Positions 40,452 to 50,620 of a stretch of 64,000 bases of DNA are shown here, in pieces. The translations under genes were made by a program, and so were the position numbers. Every line of letters starts with the position of its first letter. Position 1 is the first letter of the stretch. The notes beneath the pieces were generated by a model. That model was given only the letters and a program-made list of their open reading frames with translations. It searched no databases and was not told the DNA's origin. This stretch comes from Roseiconus nitratireducens (GTDB taxonomy: Bacteria; Planctomycetota; Planctomycetia; Pirellulales; Pirellulaceae), in NCBI RefSeq assembly GCF_008629675.1, contig NZ_VWOX01000014.1, positions 116,488-180,487 of the forward strand, in the 5' to 3' direction.

Positions 40452-42011
40452 CTAGCCCGACGGGTCCGGCTGCTGACGCCAGCGACCTGCCCAACGGTTG
40501 CACCATTGGGCGATGCCGGCTTCGGCAAAGATCGATCGGAGTTCGCCGCTAACCGTCAGCGTGGCGAGGACGCAAGCGATTGCGACCCAGGGGCCGGCCA
40601 GCAGCGCCGCCGGCCACAGGCTGGCATACAGCGTTGTCCGGTCCAAGTCATAGCCCCAACGCCGTAGGGCGAACCAAATCCCGACCAAGACGATGCCGTG
40701 TGACGCCAGTGTTGCGACCACGGCGCCCTGCAGTCCCCACACCGGAAGCAGGGCTGCGTTGAATCCCAGATTGGCGATCAGACCCACGCCCAGCGCCGCC
40801 GCCACCCAGTGCCCGCGTTCGACGACCCACAGGTAGTTTTGTGCGATCGTGACCAGGGCGGACCAGATGCAGAACGTGAATGCCATCGGCAGCACGGTCA
40901 GCCCGGCTTGGTAGCGGTTTTCCAACAGCGTTTCGAACATCGTCGGAGCCGCAAGCAACGCCAGCGCAGCTCCGAGTGTGAACGAGGCGCTGACGGCGGT
41001 CAGAATCCATCTCAGCCGACGCGGAATCTGCGTCTGACGTCCCGCCTCCCAATCGGCCGACAGGTACGGCAACAACACGCCGCTGAGCATCGATGCCAGG
41101 CTGATCAACAGGACTGGGATCATGCGTCCGCTGTGATACTGACCCACCGCAGCCTGCCCGGCCAGGTCCCCGCCCGGCGACAGATGCAAAATCATGTAGC
41201 GATCGGACATTTCAAACAGGTTGGCCAGCACGTCCATCGCCCAGATGGCCGACGCGTAGGGAACGATGCGACGCCACATGACGCTGGCATCGAACGGATC
41301 TTCACTTTGCGGTAATCCTTTCCAGCCACGCACCAGCGTCCGCATCCCGGGCGCGATCGCCAGCAGGGTTGCGAGGGCGAACACCAGCACCAGCCCCACG
41401 ATGCCGCCACCGGACACCAGCCAGCCGATCCCCAGGAAGGTGAACGTAACGCTTTGCGTGAATTGCATCAGCGAGACAACGCGGACTTGCCGCAACGCGG
41501 AAACCAGTTCGCCAACGAAGTAGAAGGCGATGATCGCGATCACGGCGATCCCGACCGCACGAACCAGATCCAAATTGTCCGGCTGCAGAAAGATCAGCCA
41601 TCCGAACCACGCCGGTCGGGCGGCAACCGCGACCGAGAACAGGACCGCGCAGACCGCCGTCGAGATGCCCAGGCGACGCACAAAGGCACGCAGGTGGCCA
41701 CGGACCCGATAATGTTCGACATAACGCGGCAGTGATCCCGGCATCCCCAACAGCATGATCGGGCTGATCATGGTGATGAACCCAAAGGCCATCGCCCATT
41801 GGCCGACGGAGGCATCTTCCAACAACCGGCAAAACCAGATCCCGCGAAAAAAGCCGAACGAACGCTGCACCACGGTCATCGCCAACATGACCAGGAATCC
41901 GGTGGCAAGCGAATCGGCGGCAAAGCTGCCGCGATCAAAGTCGTCGTGGTCGGAAGATGATGGCACGGCACACGCATGAAAGCCGGGACGGAGAATGCAC
42001 CGTCGAACCAT
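40452..42011 (-). CDS. Oligosaccharide/polysaccharide flippase (MATE/Wzx type)
   Basis: A 519-aa integral membrane protein with about 12-14 hydrophobic segments spread over its whole length (TGFLVMLAMTVVQRSFGFFRGIWF at the start, ISPIMLLGMPGSLPRYV, GIAVIAIIAFYFVGEL, PVLLISLASMLSGVLLPYLS, LGVGLIANLGFNAALLPVWGLQGAVVATLASHGIVLVGIW). The last parts match the polysaccharide biosynthesis flippase family, which exports lipid-linked sugars. ATG 42011 is the preferred start; a longer frame to 42107 adds a poorly conserved leader. The first stop lies 48 bp after the tRNA on the opposite strand. Confidence 0.85.
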   Translation of the reverse strand: MVRRCILRPGFHACAVPSSSDHDDFDRGSFAADSLATGFLVMLAMTVVQRSFGFFRGIWFCRLLEDASVGQWAMAFGFITMISPIMLLGMPGSLPRYVEHYRVRGHLRAFVRRLGISTAVCAVLFSVAVAARPAWFGWLIFLQPDNLDLVRAVGIAVIAIIAFYFVGELVSALRQVRVVSLMQFTQSVTFTFLGIGWLVSGGGIVGLVLVFALATLLAIAPGMRTLVRGWKGLPQSEDPFDASVMWRRIVPYASAIWAMDVLANLFEMSDRYMILHLSPGGDLAGQAAVGQYHSGRMIPVLLISLASMLSGVLLPYLSADWEAGRQTQIPRRLRWILTAVSASFTLGAALALLAAPTMFETLLENRYQAGLTVLPMAFTFCIWSALVTIAQNYLWVVERGHWVAAALGVGLIANLGFNAALLPVWGLQGAVVATLASHGIVLVGIWFALRRWGYDLDRTTLYASLWPAALLAGPWVAIACVLATLTVSGELRSIFAEAGIAQWCNRWAGRWRQQPDPSG

Positions 42012-42229
42012 GGCACCGCGGTGAGCGAATCGCGACCGGCAAACGGCACGCTCGGTCCAATTCCCCCGCCCGGACGGCTCCTTGGCCGATTGTATCGGTT
42101 GTTCCAAATGAAGGTTGATGAACTGAGCTCAGGCGGCGGCTGCGGTCGCTCTTTTCAAGCTAGGTTCTAGGCGGAGCAGCGGGGGAATCTCCGTGCAAAT
42201 CTAACGATCGAACGTGAGCTGAGTTCTTG

Positions 42230-43867
42230 ATGAGTCACAAGTCGAATCACGTCTGCCAACCTTCGCGACCGTTTCGAGTGATTGTCGGTGGGACGTTGGC
42301 CACCTGCGGGCTGTTGCTGGGAATGGTGTGCATGTCGCACGAGTACCACCTGGCATTGTTGACGCAGGGTGAGCCGCTGGAGATCAGCTGGGAGACGTTG
42401 GTCGACCAGGGGTACGGGGATCACCCCTACATCCGTCTGGTCGATGTGGATGTTGTCGACCTGAGTGTCGATCCCAAGGAAGCGGAACAGGCCGAGCCGA
42501 CCCTGCAGTCGTTTGACCCACGCACGGCGCAGCTTGTCGATTTGATTGACGAGCGGTTGTTCGATGACGAACTGGTCGACGCCCGCGTGGTCCCCGCAGG
42601 AACCGATCGACAGTCGCCTCCAGCGACCGTTTCAATCCCGCGGCAACGCTACCTGATTGATCGGGCATTCCAGCAAATCGGCGATTCCCGATCGTTGACC
42701 GGCGTGGTCAGCAATGAAACGCACCACGGTCTGATTCGACAAGTGATCGCAACGATTTCGGGCCGGTCCGCTCAACCCCTGAGTCAGAAACCGGACGTTG
42801 TCTATCAGTTCACACCGGTCGACGCGATCTTGGACGTCGATCGAGCGCACAAGCGATTCTTGTTGGCCGGGTTTGCCCTCTCGGTCGGATTGATCTTGTG
42901 CGGCAGCGGTCGTCCCGGGATCTGGACGTGGTTGGTGGCACCGGTCCCGGCCCTGGTCAGCCTGGTCGGTTACCCGCTTCGAAACGGGCGAGGCTCCAAA
43001 CAGACTCGCCTGCTGTACATTGCCATCGGACTGGTGCTGATGGCCGACGGCTACAATCAACTGGTTTTGAAAGGGCATTTCGGAACGGCCATTGGCGACC
43101 CGGTGTACCACGCCTTCGGGTTCGCGTCGCTGTTCACGGGGCTGGCCGCCGTGCTGGCAGTTCCGATCCAAATCACGACACGTTCGTTCGCTTCGATGGG
43201 CGGATCGAAACCGGAACGCAAGTCGAAGCAGTCACGCGACGGCAGAAGGATGACTTGGGAGCAGGCGTGTTCCATGGAGCCCGTCGCGCAAATCATCTTG
43301 TACGAAGATGACGTGTTGGTCTCGGCCGGATCGATCCCGCTGATCGGCGAGTTGAAAGAACGCGCAGACGTGCTGGAGGCGGCCGGGTTCACGCCGCCTG
43401 AATCGCTCCAATGGCAATTGGAGACGGCGTTGATGCCCGCAACGGTTCAGCTTGGATGTCAGTCGATGGTCGTCAGCGAGATGGAACTGGACGGCGAACG
43501 GGATCGCCTCACGGTGATGCTGGTCAGCGTGCTTGAGAACGGACTGCCGGTGATCACGCTTTCAGCCAACGCCGCTAGCGAGCAGCGACGCCCCACCGCA
43601 GCCTGCCTGGTTCAATCCGCCAAGTCGGACGATCCGAAACAGATGTTATCGATGCACCTGGCCGCCGTGGTCGGCGAAGCCGAAAAGCGAGACTCCGGCG
43701 TGGTCGAAGTCGATCCAGCTGAAATGACGGACGTGGTTCACCTGGCACGACGGCATCTGGCCGCCATCACACCTCCCAATGATGGAAGTGAGATTGACGT
43801 CCAAGCCAAGCCCTACGGACGATTTCAGTACCCGCCCGCGCCGGTCCAGTCTGCCTGTTTGCAGTGA
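42230..43867 (+). CDS. Uncharacterised membrane protein
   Basis: A 545-aa protein. One N-terminal hydrophobic segment (VIVGGTLATCGLLLGMVC) precedes a predicted extracytoplasmic region of about 190 residues. Four membrane segments follow (FLLAGFALSVGLILC, WLVAPVPALVSLVGY, LLYIAIGLVLMADGY, AFGFASLFTGLAAVLAVPI), and a 210-residue soluble C-terminal domain (PVAQIILYEDDVLVSAGSIPLIGEL, LPATVQLGCQSMVVSEMELDGERDRLTVMLVSVLENGLPVITL). The last part contains no motif I can place. ATG 42230 directly follows a TTG. Possibly a planctomycete-specific protein. Confidence 0.6.
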   Translation: MSHKSNHVCQPSRPFRVIVGGTLATCGLLLGMVCMSHEYHLALLTQGEPLEISWETLVDQGYGDHPYIRLVDVDVVDLSVDPKEAEQAEPTLQSFDPRTAQLVDLIDERLFDDELVDARVVPAGTDRQSPPATVSIPRQRYLIDRAFQQIGDSRSLTGVVSNETHHGLIRQVIATISGRSAQPLSQKPDVVYQFTPVDAILDVDRAHKRFLLAGFALSVGLILCGSGRPGIWTWLVAPVPALVSLVGYPLRNGRGSKQTRLLYIAIGLVLMADGYNQLVLKGHFGTAIGDPVYHAFGFASLFTGLAAVLAVPIQITTRSFASMGGSKPERKSKQSRDGRRMTWEQACSMEPVAQIILYEDDVLVSAGSIPLIGELKERADVLEAAGFTPPESLQWQLETALMPATVQLGCQSMVVSEMELDGERDRLTVMLVSVLENGLPVITLSANAASEQRRPTAACLVQSAKSDDPKQMLSMHLAAVVGEAEKRDSGVVEVDPAEMTDVVHLARRHLAAITPPNDGSEIDVQAKPYGRFQYPPAPVQSACLQ

Positions 43868-43901
43868 TTCAGGCGTCTAGCGGCGGGGATGCTTTGCCGA
43901 G

Positions 43902-44948
43902 CTAGCGTTTCTTTGCCGTCAGCACGCCGCGGTCGCTGAGGGTCGGCCGACACGGACCGACCGCAAATCCGAATTGCTCCAGAATCTCTCGGTACTCCGC
44001 CGCGCTGTAGCATTTCCCCCGCGTGATGTTCACCAGCAGGACGGAGTACTCCGCGACCGGCAACGGACCTGACTTGTCGTCCTCCAGAAAGGTTTCGTGA
44101 ATCAGGAGGTGCCCGCCGGCCGGAAGCACGTCCGAGGCTCGCTGGATCAATTGGCGAATCTCGGGAAAGTCCCAGTCGTGCAGCACGTTGGATAGCAACA
44201 CGCAATCGGTCGGCGACGGCCAGGCGTCGCGGAACATGTCCGCGGTGATGACGTCGATCTGTTCTTCCAATCCGTGGCGAGCAACTTCTTGCCGTGCCAG
44301 ACGATCGACGGGTTGTTGCTCCAGGACGGTGGCGCGCAGATGCGGGTGTTTGGCGACCATCGTCGACGAGTAAATGCCGGAGCCACCTCCGACATCCAAC
44401 AGGTGACTCACATCAGCGATCAATGGAGCGACCGTGTCGGCCAACACCTGCCCCATCGCGGTACCGCGACAATTCATCAGATCCGTAAAGCTCTTGGCAA
44501 ACCCTTCGTCCATCATCGATTCGTGCCAGTCGCTGCCATCGTCCTTGGCTTGCCAGTTCGCGGGGCGGTCGTGTTGCAGAACCTGCAGACAACCTTGGGC
44601 GATCGCGGAATCAACGATCGGCGCGTAGTAAGGTCTCAAAAACCACGGCGAACCCTCGACCAGATACTCGCTAGCCAGGGGCGTCAAACGATGTTGCTGC
44701 GTTTCGGGATCGGTGCGGACCAACCCGCTCGCCCGGCACAGCGTCAGCAGGACATCCAGTGGACGCGCCGCGAGTCCAAACTCGGCTGCGATGGCCGACG
44801 TGTCCACCTGCCCCTGTCGATCAATCCAAGTGAACAGGTTTAGCTTGCCGATCGCGACGGCCAGCATGTCGGCGGCGTACTGGCGATCACGATATCGCAG
44901 CAACAGCGCCGGGTCGGTATGAGGATTCTTCGACAGGTCAGTTTTCAT
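43902..44948 (-). CDS. SAM-dependent O-methyltransferase (family 2)
   Basis: A 348-aa enzyme. The N-terminal winged-helix dimerisation domain (LNLFTWIDRQGQVDTSAIAAEFGLAARPLDVLLTLCRASGLV) precedes a Rossmann methyltransferase domain: LDVGGGSGIYSSTMVAKHPHLRATVLEQ, DVITADMFRDAWPSPTDCVLLSNVLHDWDFPEIRQLI and GGHLLIHETFLEDDKSGP. The LHDWDF motif with its catalytic-type His is typical of acetylserotonin, hydroxyneurosporene and polyketide O-methyltransferases. The acceptor is unknown. Confidence 0.85.
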   Translation of the reverse strand: MKTDLSKNPHTDPALLLRYRDRQYAADMLAVAIGKLNLFTWIDRQGQVDTSAIAAEFGLAARPLDVLLTLCRASGLVRTDPETQQHRLTPLASEYLVEGSPWFLRPYYAPIVDSAIAQGCLQVLQHDRPANWQAKDDGSDWHESMMDEGFAKSFTDLMNCRGTAMGQVLADTVAPLIADVSHLLDVGGGSGIYSSTMVAKHPHLRATVLEQQPVDRLARQEVARHGLEEQIDVITADMFRDAWPSPTDCVLLSNVLHDWDFPEIRQLIQRASDVLPAGGHLLIHETFLEDDKSGPLPVAEYSVLLVNITRGKCYSAAEYREILEQFGFAVGPCRPTLSDRGVLTAKKR

Positions 44949-45053
44949 GCTCGGGTAAGACGTTGGAGAGGATGCCGACAGAGTTCCGCGGGCGGTTGGC
45001 TGCCGCGGATCGCGAGCGCCGATTGGGAATGCGACGGAAGGCGACCGCGGATG

Positions 45054-46805
45054 CTACGGATTCGATCCCAGCAACGCCCGGACGGTCTTCTGGACCGTTT
45101 CGCCCGTAAAATCCAAGGCGACCACACGGGATTCCTGGTCCAACACCGCGACGAAGGGCATGGACACAAGCCCGAACTGCAGAGCGACCGGATTGGCCAC
45201 GTTCTCGGTCGCCGATGAGACGCTGCGATAGCTGGGGAAATCCATTTCGGCTTCGGCCAGAAACTCTTTCAACGGAGCGCCTTCGGCATCCAAGTTCATC
45301 CCGACGATCGCGACCTTCTCGGGATGCTGGTCGCGGATTTGCTTCAACATCGGAATGATCTGCAATGAAGTCGGAAAGCTGACTGCCCAAAATGGCATCA
45401 GCACGACTTTTCCTCGGTAGTCCTTCATCTTGATGTCGGTGCCTTCCACGCTTGGCAACCCTTCGGGATCAAAGATCCGCCCGATCACCTTTTGCCGCGC
45501 CTGCCGGGCGTCCTGGGCCAGTTGAATTTCGCGTGTCGTTGCGGCGTCCGGATCCGTGAATTGCTCGTCCAGAATCGAATAGGTTTCGTCGACGAACTTG
45601 TCCCGCCCGGCCGCTTCAAGACGCAGCGCTGCACCGGCCAGGTACTGGACCGCGCTCATGTCGGGGGATTCGTCGATCAGTTCCAAGACAGCGTCCGTCC
45701 ATCTGGCCAACGCCACGTTTTCGTTTTTCAGGATGGCGGCCAGCAGTCGGTCGGTGGAGTCGAAGGTTGCAACACCTGCCGCTTCCGCGGCGATTCTTGC
45801 CACCAGGGTGTTGGACGAGTTGCCGTAGAGTGAAAGTAGCTTTTCACGCACTGCCACGGCCTGATCGATCTGGCCGTAGCGCGACAACATTTGCCGCGCC
45901 TGGCCCATGATCATCACCGCCGGAATGTCCGAGGACGGATTCTGGGTCAAGTCGCTGACGAGCGAGACAATCTCGTCGGCAGCCCCTTCCTGGCCCGCCT
46001 GCAGGGAATCGATGGCGAATCCGATCAAGACGATTCGGCTGTCCATGACCACGCTGGGGTCCTCCGCCGAAAGGTTTTCCTTGGCCAACGCTTCCAAGGC
46101 ATTGGCCGACGGCAGGTCGCCCATCGCGGCCAGATGCGAGAGGGCTTGCAACTGCCCGCGAATGCCTTCGACCCGTTGAGTGTCGCTGGCATCAGAATGT
46201 TTTTTCAGCATCAGAGATGCTTCCAGTTTTTTACGCGCGATCGCCTGCATCATCTCCGCGATTTCGACTTCGTCCTTGATTCCCGTTTTGCCGGAAGAAA
46301 GCAACTGCATGTCGCGGTCGGCATCCTGCAAGAATTGGGACAGCTCGGCAGGCGTCAGGTCGTCACGCAGGGCGCGATCGTTCAGCTTCGCCGGCAGAGT
46401 TTGCTGGCCCGGGGCTGTCCCGTCATTGATTCGAACACGGTTTTGGGACGGGTCGGCAAGCGGGAATCCGGTTTTCGATTGTCCGTCTTCGGCGGTTGTG
46501 TCGTCCGCCGCACCTGGTGGCGGCGGCACCAGCTCTTCGGCGTCGTCCGCTGCCGTCGACGAACCTTGCGCGTCGGATTCGCCGGCGGCCGGTGATTGCG
46601 GGCTGTCGACCTGTTGGCCCGGTGGCAACGCCGCGACGCGATTCTTCGGCGAACCGTTCTCGGCAACCGTTTGGGCATTCGCATCCGGTTCGGACTGGTT
46701 CGGGGAGCAACCGAAAAACAGTAGCAGTCCGGCGAGGAGTCCGAGTGATCGAATCTTGGATCGAAGACGAATTGCGCGCCGGACGGAACGATGTTCGCAA
46801 TGCAT
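45054..46805 (-). CDS. Lipoprotein with a thioredoxin-like (TlpA/AhpC-TSA) C-terminal domain lacking CXXC
   Basis: A 583-aa protein. Signal GLLAGLLLFFGC is a plausible lipobox, so a lipoprotein is likely, followed by a Ser/Pro/Asp-rich linker. The middle (about 150-420) is helical, TPR-like repeats with no clear consensus. The last 130 residues have the thioredoxin fold (DYRGKVVLMPFWAVSFPTSLQIIPMLKQIRDQHPEKVAIVGMNLDAEG, VSMPFVAVLDQESRVVAL). At the active site the usual WCxxC is replaced by VSFPTS, so it cannot perform thiol redox chemistry. Start ATG 46805. Confidence 0.8.
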   Translation of the reverse strand: MHCEHRSVRRAIRLRSKIRSLGLLAGLLLFFGCSPNQSEPDANAQTVAENGSPKNRVAALPPGQQVDSPQSPAAGESDAQGSSTAADDAEELVPPPPGAADDTTAEDGQSKTGFPLADPSQNRVRINDGTAPGQQTLPAKLNDRALRDDLTPAELSQFLQDADRDMQLLSSGKTGIKDEVEIAEMMQAIARKKLEASLMLKKHSDASDTQRVEGIRGQLQALSHLAAMGDLPSANALEALAKENLSAEDPSVVMDSRIVLIGFAIDSLQAGQEGAADEIVSLVSDLTQNPSSDIPAVMIMGQARQMLSRYGQIDQAVAVREKLLSLYGNSSNTLVARIAAEAAGVATFDSTDRLLAAILKNENVALARWTDAVLELIDESPDMSAVQYLAGAALRLEAAGRDKFVDETYSILDEQFTDPDAATTREIQLAQDARQARQKVIGRIFDPEGLPSVEGTDIKMKDYRGKVVLMPFWAVSFPTSLQIIPMLKQIRDQHPEKVAIVGMNLDAEGAPLKEFLAEAEMDFPSYRSVSSATENVANPVALQFGLVSMPFVAVLDQESRVVALDFTGETVQKTVRALLGSNP

Positions 46806-46915
46806 AGCGGGGCGCCTGATTTGGGGATGAAGCACAGAGCGCGGAAATCATATCGAAATCCGGATTCCGCGACCGCCCCAATTCCCGCACCGCCCCGGTT
46901 CTCAGACGCTCGCGA

Positions 46916-49900
46916 TCAGACGCGTCTATGCAGGAGCTTCAGCAGATCGTTCACCGCCCGCGCGACCTGCGGGTCCGTTTCGTCCCGCTTGCGGCTGTCC
47001 AGCCAATCACTCGATTGCAGGGCAGCATCCCGGGCCACGACAATCCGGCGAAGACGAGGCGTCGTGGGAGCATCGGCGCGATTCGATTCCGCGAGATTCG
47101 GATCATCGGCCGTCGGCGTTCCGGACTCGGGGTCCGTTACCGGAGCATCGTTGATCCCGGCCACGCTGCCCGCGCCGGCCTGTCGCTGCAGCGGCTGGGA
47201 ATCGGCCGGAGCTGCTTCTCCTTCGCCGTCCGGGCCCGCGATTCGCAGCCCGTCGGGGGTGTCTGGTTCGCCCTCGGCCGGGGTGGCCGGGACGTTCTCG
47301 CCTGACGGCGGCCCTGAGACGGAACCGGTGGAGTTTTGGGCGGTGTTCAGGAAATTGATCACCAACAGTGCGTCCAGCGGCGTGATATCGTTGTCGCCGT
47401 TGACGTCGTATCCGAAACTGGGGTCTCCCGGACCAATTTCTCCGGGGCCGTAAATGTTCAAGTAATTGATGATGGTCAGCGCGTCGATGGGACTGACGAC
47501 GCCGTTGCCGTCGACGTCCTGTGGGACATCGACGTTGTGAAACGCGGACTGGTTCTGCAGCACTTCGATCACGAAACTTTCAGACACCGATGGCGACAAG
47601 TGCGCCGTATCCTCGGCCGAGATCGTCAGCTCGATCTGCTCCGCGACGCTGCGTTGCACCCATTCACCGTCGCGTAGCTTCAGCGTCGAACCGTCGATCT
47701 CGAACCGCTGATCATCGACGCTGACCAGGTGGTTGTTGGCAATCGCTCCGCCCGCGATTTGGACCGTCCCCACGGTGGCGCCCGGCTTCAATTCCATCAC
47801 CGTCTGATTGGACAAAGTGATCGCGCCCAAAGCCTCCGGCATGTCGTAGACGTTGATCTTCAAATCGGTCGACAGAGAGCTGCCGTGGCCGTCGTCCGCG
47901 GAGACCGTCACGGTGACAAAAGGCTCCGCCTCGAAATCCAACGCCTGGTCCGGCTTCAGGTACAGTTTCTCTTCGTCCATCAGGAAGCGGTCGTCATCGA
48001 CGCTGTACGTCAGCGTGTCGTCGTCTTCGTCGAACGCCTGAAACTGTGCCACAAATATCCCCGGCTGGTTTTCCATCACATCCGGTTCGTAGGCGCCCAA
48101 GTAGACGATCGGATCATTCTCGTCCAAGACGGCAATCGTCACTTCGGCGTAGAAATACTGTTCCGCCCCGAAATCGTATCCCGAGATCGTCATCGAAATC
48201 TCAGGTTCGAATTCGTGGTTCAGCGGGCCGTGCACCAGGACCAGCGATCCGTTCTCAATTTTGAACCGCGGATCGGATACCGAAAGGTCGTAATCGTTGG
48301 AGGGATCCGGATCGTTGATCTGCAGCGAGCCCACCGTGGTGAGATCCGCGGCATGTTCGGGTATCTCGCCGTCGATCAACGTCACGCCGCCGGGCACGTC
48401 GGGGACCGATTTAAGCGAAACGGAGACGGTGATCGGTGACGAGACACTTTGACCGTCATGTAGCTGAATCGAAAACGAATCCGCGCCGAAGAAATTGGCG
48501 TCGGGCTGGTAGGTGATGTCCCCATCGGAGTTGATGCTGGCTGTGCCGTTGCTCGGGCCGCTGGCGATCAAGGAAATCAAACGATCCTGGTCCGCATCGG
48601 TGACGGCCGCCGCCAGGTCCGCGGCGCTCAGCACGACTCCCTTGTCCTCCAAACCATCCAGCTCCAATCGATCGGGCACCTCGGGCGAATGGTTCAGACC
48701 CAGCGTTTGGATCCCAAAATCCACGTTGACGACTTGCGAGGCGTTTTCGATCTCGACGCGGTGGGCGGTCGGGAGATTGAATTGAACGCTGGCAACTCCG
48801 TTCTGGCCCAAAACGTAGAACGATTGAACCGAGTCGCCAGAAATGATCTGAATCGGGGTGCCGATGTCCGCCAACCGCAGCGGGTGTTCGACCAGCAATT
48901 GACCGCCGCGCAGGTCGTGAACGGTCAGCCGCGAACCGGATTCTCCTGAGGTGACGGCCGCCAAGGCATCGCCACCATTGATCAGCGTTGCCGGACCGTG
49001 CAGATCGGAGAACTCGTGCAAGACCGAGAACCCGGCGTCGACGTCCAGCACGCCGATTCCGCCATCGAAGTATCGCACCGCCAGCAGACCGGACGCGTCA
49101 TCAAAACTGATCAGCTCGGTGGCCTTGTCGATCTGTTGGGGCGATGGCGAAATCCAGGTCGCTTCGGCATTGCTCCACAGAGCCATCTGAAGCGAAGACG
49201 ATTCGTTTGCCGAGTTGTCCACGCCAGATTCCGAATCGGTCGTGGAGGTTGGCCAGGCGATGATCGTGCGACTGCCGATCGAATCGCCGGCCGAAGTGGC
49301 GGTCAAGACTTGGGTGTTGTGGGGAACGGTCCACGGCGTAGGTTGCAAATCGGCTTCGATGTTCGACGTCGAAGCTTCCGGCGAACTGTCTGTTTCGGCG
49401 ACCGACAGGCGAACCGAATAGAGTGTGTTCAGCGATCCCTGGGTTGGGTCACTCGGAGCCACCAACAGCACACCGCTGCCATCCGGGCCGACGCTGACCG
49501 TTTCGGCCGTCAGCGTCCCGGAAGCCAGGGAAACGTTCAGTGGTGGATCCAGTCGACCGACCAGATCGCTGACGCGCGGAATCGCCCACAGGTGCGCCGT
49601 CGGGTCGCTCGGGTCGCTTAAATCCGCGCCGCTGATGATGGCATGTGGACCGGCACCGGCACCCTCGATACCCGGCAAGTGATCGGCGACGAATTGGTGG
49701 GGCGCGAATTCTAGGGGTATCTCGGTGGCGCGGGTGCCAGACGTTTCTGCACGGATCAGCGTCTGCTCGGTCAGCACCTGCAGCGTTGACCCGGAGAGCC
49801 GCATCGAGATCGGATCTGACGAAAAACTTACCGGCAGAACATGCTCGCTGGCCTCCGCAGGGAACGACTGCGATTGCTCCGCCATCCCGTCGAACAGGCG

Positions 49901-50284
49901 AATCGGATAAATGCCTTCGGACAAGCCGTCGAAATGGAATTGCCCGTCCGCATCGGTCAGCGAAAACGGTTCGTCAGAATCCGGTGTGCCGTTCTGGTTG
50001 GCATCGATGTAGGCCAGCCGCGACGGCAAGCGGACTTCGCCGGCTTCCTGACGCAGCGACCCGTCCAGATCGTGAAAAACGGCTCCGGTGATCACGGCCA
50101 ACACCCGCCGTTGGGCCAACTGTTCGATCAGCAGCCGTCGACGGCGCGGAAGTGAGACGGGATTTCGCGAGGTTGGTCGCGGGCAGCAGCCATCCGACGC
50201 CTCTCCCGGGGCTTCTTGGCCGGGGGGGCTGGGGCGATCAGATCCAGTTGGATCGATGGTCGTGGAGCGTTTGCGCGATCGCAT
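46916..50284 (-). CDS. Large secreted surface protein with SdrD-like, cadherin-like and dockerin domains
   Basis: A 1122-aa protein. The N-terminal motif RRRLLIEQLAQRRVLA is the planctomycete surface-protein signal motif. Next an SdrD-like domain (HDLDGSLRQEAGEVRLPSRLAYIDANQNGTPDSDEPF). The middle contains beta-sandwich, cadherin-like repeats (DANFFGADSFSIQLHDGQSVSSPITVSVSL; ENQPGIFVAQFQAFDEDDDTLTYSVDDDRF; ADDGHGSSLSTDLKINVYD). Near the C-terminus come two dockerin-type calcium motifs, DVDGNGVVSPIDALTIINYLN and DVNGDNDITPLDALLVINFLN, then a charged tail. Probably calcium-dependent and displayed on the cell surface or secreted as a matrix component. Confidence 0.85.
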   Translation of the reverse strand: MRSRKRSTTIDPTGSDRPSPPGQEAPGEASDGCCPRPTSRNPVSLPRRRRLLIEQLAQRRVLAVITGAVFHDLDGSLRQEAGEVRLPSRLAYIDANQNGTPDSDEPFSLTDADGQFHFDGLSEGIYPIRLFDGMAEQSQSFPAEASEHVLPVSFSSDPISMRLSGSTLQVLTEQTLIRAETSGTRATEIPLEFAPHQFVADHLPGIEGAGAGPHAIISGADLSDPSDPTAHLWAIPRVSDLVGRLDPPLNVSLASGTLTAETVSVGPDGSGVLLVAPSDPTQGSLNTLYSVRLSVAETDSSPEASTSNIEADLQPTPWTVPHNTQVLTATSAGDSIGSRTIIAWPTSTTDSESGVDNSANESSSLQMALWSNAEATWISPSPQQIDKATELISFDDASGLLAVRYFDGGIGVLDVDAGFSVLHEFSDLHGPATLINGGDALAAVTSGESGSRLTVHDLRGGQLLVEHPLRLADIGTPIQIISGDSVQSFYVLGQNGVASVQFNLPTAHRVEIENASQVVNVDFGIQTLGLNHSPEVPDRLELDGLEDKGVVLSAADLAAAVTDADQDRLISLIASGPSNGTASINSDGDITYQPDANFFGADSFSIQLHDGQSVSSPITVSVSLKSVPDVPGGVTLIDGEIPEHAADLTTVGSLQINDPDPSNDYDLSVSDPRFKIENGSLVLVHGPLNHEFEPEISMTISGYDFGAEQYFYAEVTIAVLDENDPIVYLGAYEPDVMENQPGIFVAQFQAFDEDDDTLTYSVDDDRFLMDEEKLYLKPDQALDFEAEPFVTVTVSADDGHGSSLSTDLKINVYDMPEALGAITLSNQTVMELKPGATVGTVQIAGGAIANNHLVSVDDQRFEIDGSTLKLRDGEWVQRSVAEQIELTISAEDTAHLSPSVSESFVIEVLQNQSAFHNVDVPQDVDGNGVVSPIDALTIINYLNIYGPGEIGPGDPSFGYDVNGDNDITPLDALLVINFLNTAQNSTGSVSGPPSGENVPATPAEGEPDTPDGLRIAGPDGEGEAAPADSQPLQRQAGAGSVAGINDAPVTDPESGTPTADDPNLAESNRADAPTTPRLRRIVVARDAALQSSDWLDSRKRDETDPQVARAVNDLLKLLHRRV

Positions 50285-50620
50285 CTCGTTCGGGTTCGCC
50301 GTAAAAACCGCCGTGGAAGCGTCACCCGGTCAGGTCGACTGCATCTTTGATCACCGCAGCATCAGATAAGTTCCCCTCGCGGGGGTGCCGGTTTGGCAAT
50401 CTGTCGGAAAATTTTGCCTTCCGGAGCTGATTGCAGGCCAACTTTTCGTCCTGGGGGCCGTTTATGATACGCTAAATGAGCTGATTCTGCCCGCAAATGC
50501 ACGCGTTAGGGCGCGGATATTCGTCAAACTCACCTGCGTAATCCAAACGCCCAGCCCGCATCTCGGGTGCCCAATTTTCTGGCTGTTCTCTTTCGCATCA
50601 ACCTTCGTGGTCACCAAAAA
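50285..50620. other. Intergenic region between divergent surface-protein and Met/Gln-repeat genes
   Basis: 336 bp without a gene. It includes TATGAT (50463-50468), a possible -10 for the rightward gene, and a GC-rich start region. No reliable -35 seen. Confidence 0.45.
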
